Below the pieces are notes generated by a model. It had not been told where the DNA came from, made no database searches, and saw only the letters and a list, made by a program, of their open reading frames with translations. DNA of 10,190 bases from Endozoicomonadaceae bacterium (GTDB taxonomy: Bacteria > Pseudomonadota > Gammaproteobacteria > Pseudomonadales > Endozoicomonadaceae). The DNA is taken from the NCBI GenBank assembly GCA_023146365.1, contig JAGLCE010000042.1, positions 1 through 10,190 on the forward strand. The letters are read 5' to 3'. This document shows positions 1-5,088 of this stretch, piece after piece (the first letter of the stretch is position 1; every line of letters begins with the position of its first letter). Both the position numbers and the translations under genes were made by a program.

Positions 1-368
1 GAGTCAACTGCGAGCTGGGAAGAGCGACTGGTTGGCTTACGTGAACGAGGTCTTGAAACGTCTCCGAAGCTTGCGATTGGAGATGGTGCGCTGGAATTCT
101 GGAAGGCGATAACCAAGACGTATCCGGCCACTCGGCACCAGCGATTGAGTCAACCTTCGCTACGGTTCGCTTACGGACCAAGCGTACCCGTAACTGCGGC
201 TGCGGATCCAGGAGTACGACCTTGGCGATGGTTTTCAAGCTGTTGGAGTCAGCGCAGAAGAACTGGAAAAGGATTAAGGGATTCACCCTGCTGGCCCTTG
301 TCGTCAATAACGTTGAGTTCAAGGATGGAGAGCAGGTAACGAGTCAATCAGATCGGAACGCCGCCTGA
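1..368 (+). pseudogene. IS256-family (mutator-type) transposase, C-terminal remnant, copy 1
   Basis: This is the 3' part of a DDE transposase of the IS256 family, already truncated by the window edge. Bases 1-141 read in frame 1 as ESTASWEERLVGLRERG followed by the IGDGALEFW block, which holds the second catalytic Asp of the family, and end at TRHQR. The reading then jumps. From base 144 a different frame gives IESTFATVRLRTKRTR, with the catalytic Glu, and then the usual C-terminus through LLALVVNNVEF to a TGA at 366-368. About 75 codons between TRHQR and NPIEST are missing and the frame is broken, so no active enzyme can be made. A 6-bp duplication near 200-211 adds two extra residues (Gly-Cys). 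The family assignment comes from recognising these conserved blocks and from two related copies further along the window. Confidence 0.88.
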
Positions 369-370
369 TG

Positions 371-395
371 CCCATACACCACATTTGACAATATC
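371..395 (+). repeat. Right terminal inverted repeat of IS256 copy 1
   Basis: Two bases after the transposase stop lies a 25-bp end that begins cccatacacc and finishes atatc. Its reverse complement matches the left ends at 4296-4320 and 7648-7672 at 20 of 25 positions, including the shared inner block ggtgtatggg and the outer gatat. This fixes the outer edge of the element at about base 395. The next 8 bases (tcccagag) do not match the 8 bases to the left of either left end, so no target-site duplication pairs this end with the others. Confidence 0.8.
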
Positions 396-426
396 TCCCA
401 GAGCATTACATTATTTGGATTATTTC

Positions 427-459
427 ATCACAAGTTTTATGGATTGCTGGGTTTGTGAT
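427..459. repeat. 7-bp inverted repeat upstream of the SNF2 gene
   Basis: The arms atcacaa (427-433) and ttgtgat (453-459) are separated by 19 bases and followed by a short T-run. The position, between the IS256 end and the helicase gene, would suit a regulatory site or a weak hairpin. The stem is AT-rich, the loop is long and no partner protein is evident, so its role is unproven. I see no convincing -35/-10 pair with normal spacing in 396-515. Confidence 0.25.
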
Positions 460-524
460 TTTTAGTACTCTATATTTTCTATGTTATTAAAATGTAGAAT
501 AGATGGGAAATTTAGTTGAGTTAT

Positions 525-528
525 GAGG
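525..528 (+). promoter_or_regulatory. Ribosome binding site of the SNF2 gene
   Basis: A GAGG sits 5 bases before the ATG at 534. It decides the start. The alternative in-frame TTG at 516 has no such motif, and starting at 534 gives an N-terminus beginning MGQYGKTWWGKKW. Confidence 0.6.
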
Positions 529-533
529 TTATT

Positions 534-3500
534 ATGGGGCAATATGGAAAAACATGGTGGGGGAAAAAATGGCTTGAAGCATTTAACGGCATTGACTATA
601 GCAACCGTCTTCCGCGTGGCAAAACCTATGCCAACAAAGGTGCTGTGCACGGTGTTGAGATTCAAGGTGCTGACGTCACGGCAAAAGTAGAAGGGTCAAG
701 ACGCCGTCCTTATGAAATTCAGATTAGCCAGAAAAGATTTTCTAAAAAAGAAAAAAACGAAATATTAGAAGCCATTCATGCCTCTCCAGCAATTCTTTCA
801 CGTTTAATTAATCGTGAACTGCCCGAGTCCTTATTAGAAAAACTATTATCTTTGGATATACGTATTTTTCCACAGAGTTGGGAAGACTTGGATGCAGAAT
901 GCAGTTGTCCAGATTGGGCGCTTCCTTGCAAGCATTTAGCAGCAGCCATTTATTTAATTGCTAATAAAATCGATCGTGATCCTTTTTTAGTGTTTGAATT
1001 GCATGATTTTGACTTGCTCAAACAGTTACAAAAATCTGGCCTAGGACAAGTTGAAGCTGTACAAGATATCGTCTGTATCGAAGCTCAGTTCAGTAAAACC
1101 AGTGACAATAGCTTTTCTAGCAGTCCGTTAAATCAAGAATCATGGAGCATAGTTGATTTATCGTTGGTGACAGATTTAGAAGATAAACTACAAACCATTC
1201 TAAAACCTGAGCCAATATTTTATGACAAAGACTTTAAGAAAATCTTGTTTACGGCTTATCGACATTGGAAACGACAAGCGATTCGGGTACTTCATGATAA
1301 AAGTATTCAAGAGTCAAACGAAGAACTGTTTGTTAAAAATTGGAGTGACGTAGAATCATGGTCAAATTTATATGCTGTTATTGGAGATACGCTGCATTGT
1401 GATCATTTATATAATCAAAAGAGTGCGGTGCTTAATAAAGATCAGTTGCCAGAATATGCTTTAGTTAAAATGTTAGCAGATCTGCCTACACAACGTCTTA
1501 ATCAATTTTGCGAGTCGATACGTTTTTGGCACTTATTGAATCAATTTATTATTAAGTTAATAAGCTGTTCAGCTTTTGTACCACAAATTATGCAGAACAA
1601 GCAGTCTGAATTTATGGTTAGCTGGAGCCCTGCCTTATTTGATGTACAGGTTAATCAGCAATTTAAAAACATTTGTACACTGTGCCCACCAGATTTAATT
1701 CACTTTCAGAAACAACAAAAACTGATTGAAAAAGACAGCCAGACGTTTGCCGCTTGCTCTTTGCTATTCAATGCACACCTACAAAACTGGCAACACAACA
1801 GCATTGTTAAATACTCTCCTGATCTCATCATTGATTTATTTTTTAATGCACACCCACAACAGTTTGATGATTTTGAAATTCAAGAAGTGCCACGTACCAT
1901 TCATTTATGGTTAAGTCGTCTATTTTTGGGTAACAACCCTCATCAAATTCATTTATTGGTTGAAGAGCTTGATGAGTATTTTTCATTAGATATACAAGTG
2001 TCTTTATCCGAGGAAAATAATACACAACTCTCTCTAGAGCAGTTATTTGCCGCCAAAGACAGGCAACAAGAAAAATTACATGTTTTAGCTGATTTGGCTT
2101 TGCTGTGTGAGTATTTGCCAGAAATTGAAGCATTGATTGATGATCCTAAACAAGCCACAGTACAATTTCACTATAATGATTTCACACCCATTTTAATGCA
2201 CATTTTGCCAGTGCTTAGAATGCTCGGTGTTCGTATTATTCTGCCAAAATCTTTACAGAAACTCGCAAGACCTCAACTCCGTCTAGATTTATCCAGTGAA
2301 GAAGATTTAACCAGCGATAGTGAAGTCTTTTTAAAATTGGATCAACTACTTAAATTTGACTGGAAAATTGCCATTGGTGATAAGAGCGTCGATGTTCAAC
2401 AATTCAAACAAATGCTCCAACAATCTTCGGGTATTGTACGCATGTTAGATCAATATGTGTTACTTGATGATCAAGAGCTAAAAAATCTACTCAAACAACT
2501 CGATAAACTGCCTGACCATTTATCCAATGCACAATTATTGCAAGCGGCTCTTGGAGGTGAGTACCAAAAAGCGAAAGTGCAACTTAACGAAGATTTACAA
2601 AAAGCACTGAAAAATTTATCAAATTACCAACCAGTATCCATTCCAGACAACTTGAAAGCAACACTTAGACCTTATCAAGAAAGCGGTTTTAGTTGGATGG
2701 TGCAAAATACAGATTTAGGTTTTGGTAGTTTGATTGCTGATGACATGGGATTGGGTAAAACCTTACAAGTGATTGCCGCACTCTTGCACTTCAAAAATCT
2801 AAAAAAACTAGAAACTGAAAAAGTACTTATTGTTGCACCTACCACTCTTTTGAGTAACTGGCGTAAAGAAATTGAACGTTTTGCGCCAACGCTAGATGTG
2901 AGCATTTATCATGGTCAGACACGGTCCTTGGACAAAGAACACTATGACATTTTGATTACCTCCTATGGCTTAGCCAGACGAGATAAGGCGAAGCTTAATA
3001 AGCTTGAGTGGTTTATTATGGTCATTGATGAAGCACAGCACATTAAAAACCCTCAATCAGAGCAAACTAAAAGCATTAAGGGTATTAAAGCAAGTCATTA
3101 TATTGCCATGAGTGGTACACCTGTTGAAAACCGCCTTTTGGAATATTGGAGCATTTTTGATTTTACCAATAAACATTATTTGGGGACTGCTAAAGAATTT
3201 AAAAATCGGTTTGCCAACCCCATAGAAAAAGAACGCGACCAACAATGTTTAGAGACATTTCAGCGTATTACTCGTCCATTTATGCTTAGACGACTCAAAA
3301 GCGATAAGACGATTATTCAAGATCTACCAGATAAAATAGAAACCGATCAAATATGTTCATTAAGCTCTAAACAAACTGCGTTATATCAAGAAGTGGTTAA
3401 TCTGACGTTGCAGAAAATAGAAAGTAGCGAAGGCATTGAAAGAAAAGGGCTCATTTTCAAACTCATTAATGCGCTCAAACAAATATGCAATCACCCCGCA

Positions 3501-4058
3501 CAATATCTCAAAAATAGTCAGGCGCTTCCTAGAGAGTCAGGTAAGCTACAAGTACTCATGGAGCTGTTAACAAATATTGATGAGCAATCTGAAAAAACAC
3601 TGATATTTACCCAATACACGCAAATGGGGAATTTACTTACAGAGGTGTTAACCAATCAGTTCAAACATACAGTGCCATTTTTACATGGTGGATTATCAGT
3701 TAAAAAACGAGATGCTTTAGTCGATAGTTTCCAGAATGATACACAAATGAAAACCTTAATTATCTCCTTAAAAGCAGGTGGTACTGGACTTAATTTAACT
3801 GCAGCCAATCATGTGATTCATTATGATTTATGGTGGAATCCTGCAGTTGAAGCACAAGCAACCGATCGTGCTTATCGTATTGGACAGAATAAAAATGTCA
3901 TGGTTTATCGGTTGCTAACTGAAAATACCTTTGAGGAAAAAATAAACGACATGCTCAATCAGAAAAAAGATTTAGCCAATTTAACCGTAGCCAGTGGTGA
4001 GAAATGGTTAACTGAATTTTCTGATGATCAACTGAAAGAGCTAGTTTCTATGAATTAA
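534..4058 (+). CDS. SWIM zinc-finger SNF2/HepA-type DEAD/DEAH helicase (1174 aa)
   Basis: This is a large Swi2/Snf2-family ATPase, a class that translocates on double-stranded DNA and remodels protein-DNA complexes; its specific target is unknown. A SWIM finger of the CxC-x6-CxH type lies at residues 123-134 (CSCPDWALPCKH). A long middle region of about 500 residues has no motif I can name. The C-terminal motor has motif I DDMGLGKT (Lys742), motif II DEAQ (832-835), motif III MSGTPVEN (from 859), and the Snf2-typical motif VI QATDRAYRIGQ (1108-1118) with its arginines. All key ATPase residues are present, the frame is uninterrupted and the length suits SWIM-SNF2 proteins, so the gene looks intact. 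It stands alone between IS remnants, with a truncated type III restriction gene facing it from the opposite strand. That is weak support for a former defence island. DNA metabolism or remodelling is equally possible. Confidence 0.93.
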   Translation: MGQYGKTWWGKKWLEAFNGIDYSNRLPRGKTYANKGAVHGVEIQGADVTAKVEGSRRRPYEIQISQKRFSKKEKNEILEAIHASPAILSRLINRELPESLLEKLLSLDIRIFPQSWEDLDAECSCPDWALPCKHLAAAIYLIANKIDRDPFLVFELHDFDLLKQLQKSGLGQVEAVQDIVCIEAQFSKTSDNSFSSSPLNQESWSIVDLSLVTDLEDKLQTILKPEPIFYDKDFKKILFTAYRHWKRQAIRVLHDKSIQESNEELFVKNWSDVESWSNLYAVIGDTLHCDHLYNQKSAVLNKDQLPEYALVKMLADLPTQRLNQFCESIRFWHLLNQFIIKLISCSAFVPQIMQNKQSEFMVSWSPALFDVQVNQQFKNICTLCPPDLIHFQKQQKLIEKDSQTFAACSLLFNAHLQNWQHNSIVKYSPDLIIDLFFNAHPQQFDDFEIQEVPRTIHLWLSRLFLGNNPHQIHLLVEELDEYFSLDIQVSLSEENNTQLSLEQLFAAKDRQQEKLHVLADLALLCEYLPEIEALIDDPKQATVQFHYNDFTPILMHILPVLRMLGVRIILPKSLQKLARPQLRLDLSSEEDLTSDSEVFLKLDQLLKFDWKIAIGDKSVDVQQFKQMLQQSSGIVRMLDQYVLLDDQELKNLLKQLDKLPDHLSNAQLLQAALGGEYQKAKVQLNEDLQKALKNLSNYQPVSIPDNLKATLRPYQESGFSWMVQNTDLGFGSLIADDMGLGKTLQVIAALLHFKNLKKLETEKVLIVAPTTLLSNWRKEIERFAPTLDVSIYHGQTRSLDKEHYDILITSYGLARRDKAKLNKLEWFIMVIDEAQHIKNPQSEQTKSIKGIKASHYIAMSGTPVENRLLEYWSIFDFTNKHYLGTAKEFKNRFANPIEKERDQQCLETFQRITRPFMLRRLKSDKTIIQDLPDKIETDQICSLSSKQTALYQEVVNLTLQKIESSEGIERKGLIFKLINALKQICNHPAQYLKNSQALPRESGKLQVLMELLTNIDEQSEKTLIFTQYTQMGNLLTEVLTNQFKHTVPFLHGGLSVKKRDALVDSFQNDTQMKTLIISLKAGGTGLNLTAANHVIHYDLWWNPAVEAQATDRAYRIGQNKNVMVYRLLTENTFEEKINDMLNQKKDLANLTVASGEKWLTEFSDDQLKELVSMN

Positions 4059-4295
4059 CAAGGTGTACTTTACCCTTTTGCGGATTGCCATCCTTGTCGT
4101 ACCAGCGGTAATTGGCCACCTTGTCGATGAAAAACAGGCTGAGAACTTTGATACCCTGAGGACGCAGACGCATCTCTTTATCCAAATGCTCCTCAATGGT
4201 CTTGCTAATTGGTAGCCGCTTGTATTCATCCGGGTCAACTTCACCGATGGCCTGACCCAGGTTCAAATTTTTCAGCTTACTGGTAAAGTTGATGT
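4059..4295 (-). pseudogene. Type III restriction enzyme Res subunit, internal fragment
   Basis: On the minus strand, from the edge of the IS256 element inward, the translation runs INFTSKLKNLNLGQ, then a block with PISKTIEEHLDKE, then GIKVLSLFFIDKVANYR and YDKDGNPQKGK. These are recognisable conserved blocks from the interior of the Res (helicase/endonuclease) subunit of type III restriction-modification systems, where Res works with a Mod methyltransferase. Only about 75 codons remain. The upstream side is cut exactly by the IS256 left end at 4296. The downstream side loses homology just before the SNF2 stop codon, where the frame continues as an unrelated VHLVNS and stops at 4048-4050. No Mod gene is visible. 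This is a dead remnant. Confidence 0.75.
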
Positions 4296-4320
4296 GATAT
4301 GGTGATTTCTGGTGTATGGG
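4296..4320 (+). repeat. Left terminal inverted repeat of IS256 copy 2
   Basis: The 25 bases from gatatggtga to ggtgtatggg are identical to 7648-7672 and pair imperfectly (20 of 25) with the reverse complement of 371-395. Confidence 0.82.
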
Positions 4321-4352
4321 AGAAAGATAGGGAGGATGGTGTATCCTGTTAA

Positions 4353-4370
4353 TTGATCTCGGCAGATCAA
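4353..4370 (+). other. Hairpin in the IS256 leader
   Basis: A perfect 7-bp stem (ttgatct / agatcaa) with a cggc loop lies 23 bases before the transposase ATG. A smaller 5-bp hairpin (aggat / atcct, 4333-4347) precedes it. Leader hairpins like this often limit translation of IS transposases from outside transcripts; applying that here is inference. Copy 3 has lost this region. Confidence 0.45.
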
Positions 4371-4393
4371 CAACCAACAGAAGGTGATACGCC

Positions 4394-4946
4394 ATGTCGA
4401 AGTTTACCCTGACAGCTCTTTCCCAGCCAGAGAATAGTACCGCCGATCCGCTTTCCGAATGACTCAGATCCGGTGCACGTCGGTTGATCGCCCAGGCAGT
4501 CGAGAGGCCGAGTTGCAGACGTTACTCAATCAGCATGCTGACGTGCGACTATCTGATGGTCGGCAGGCCGTGGTTCGCAACAGTCATTTGCCCGAGCGAA
4601 CTGTGCAGACGAGCATCGGGAATGTTGAGGTTAAAGTACCGAAGGTGCGCGATCGTAGCGGATCTGGAATCAGATCCAACAGCAACCTTCTGCCTCCTTA
4701 TGTTAAGCGGGTGCGCAGTGTTGAAGAGCTATTACCATGGCTGTACCTGAAAGGAATCTCCACCGGAGACTTCCGACACGCAAAGAGGCGCATGCAGCTT
4801 TTGAGCGTGCGTTGGTACGGTTTAGCACTAAGTACCCCAAGGCTATGGGCTGTCTGGCTAAAGATCGGGAAGAGATGCTGGCTTTCTACGACTTTCCAGC
4901 GGAGCACTGGGTGCATATTCGGACCACTAATCCGATTGAGTCAACC
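4394..4946 (+). pseudogene. IS256-family transposase, copy 2 (nonsense, frameshift, internal deletion)
   Basis: The native start is the ATG at 4394, behind a GAAGG at 4376-4380. It encodes MSKFTLTALSQPENSTADPL and SE, then a TGA at 4460-4462 where the family continues LRSGARRLIAQAVE. A duplicated AG at about 4505-4506 then shifts the frame into AELQTLLNQHADVRLSDGRQ and on to VEELLPWLYLKGISTGDF. At about 4773 the gene jumps to TRKEAHAAFERALVRF, losing the central catalytic region, which includes both catalytic Asp residues. It continues through FYDFPAEHWVHIRTTNPIEST, which keeps the catalytic Glu, and ends at the lost right side. Longer open frames starting at 4459 or 4737 are pieces of this dead gene and not separate proteins. 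Confidence 0.87.
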
Positions 4947-5088
4947 CTCACATGTGGCTTCAACGTAATCCAGACAAAAACAAACAGAGTCCTCAGCATA
5001 ACCTGCGACTTTAGCTGCGCTCTCATAGTATTTAAATTGAATCTTTAGAGTTTATAGATGTCCAACAGACGCTAACCATCTAACCCAT
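4947..5088. other. Unassigned junction DNA before the 809-codon gene
   Basis: These 142 bases start where IS256 homology stops. I see no Shine-Dalgarno motif ahead of 5089 and no clear promoter. On the minus strand about 27 codons read YESAAKVAGYAEDSVCFC then LDYVEATC, ending at the IS256 junction. They look protein-like and could be a fragment of another gene, but I cannot name a family. The frame of the downstream gene is open back only to a TGA at about 5037, with no alternative ATG, GTG or TTG. Confidence 0.4.

Larger units (their letters stand above)
4296..4946 (+). mobile_element. IS256-family element, copy 2 (left end plus internally deleted body, right end lost)
   Basis: The piece starts at the 25-bp left inverted repeat and carries a transposase gene with a nonsense codon, a 2-bp insertion and a large internal deletion. 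It stops abruptly after gagtcaacc at 4946, where the sequence no longer resembles copies 1 and 3. The last part of the transposase and the right inverted repeat are missing, so it cannot move by itself. The left boundary falls inside the Res fragment, which shows it inserted into a type III restriction gene. The 8 bases before it (gttgatgt) are not repeated elsewhere as a target-site duplication. Confidence 0.85.

Noticed and set aside
516..533. Upstream TTG start for the SNF2 gene
   Set aside because: The ATG at 534 has GAGG at 525-528, 5 bases upstream, while the TTG has no ribosome binding site and adds only six residues.
1..4320. A composite transposon carrying the SNF2 gene between IS256 copies 1 and 2
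   Set aside because: The inward-facing ends are present, but both transposases are broken and the outer ends are missing. The flanking 8-bp sequences do not match, so it cannot be shown to have moved as a unit.
4048..4395. A 115-codon minus-strand gene from 4395 to 4048
   Set aside because: Its first third is the IS256 left end read backwards and its last codons belong to the SNF2 3' end. Only the middle is a real remnant (type III Res).
4459..4968. A 169-codon independent protein starting at 4459
   Set aside because: It is the frame-shifted body of the IS256 transposase with an out-of-frame tail after the internal deletion. It does not have a native start.
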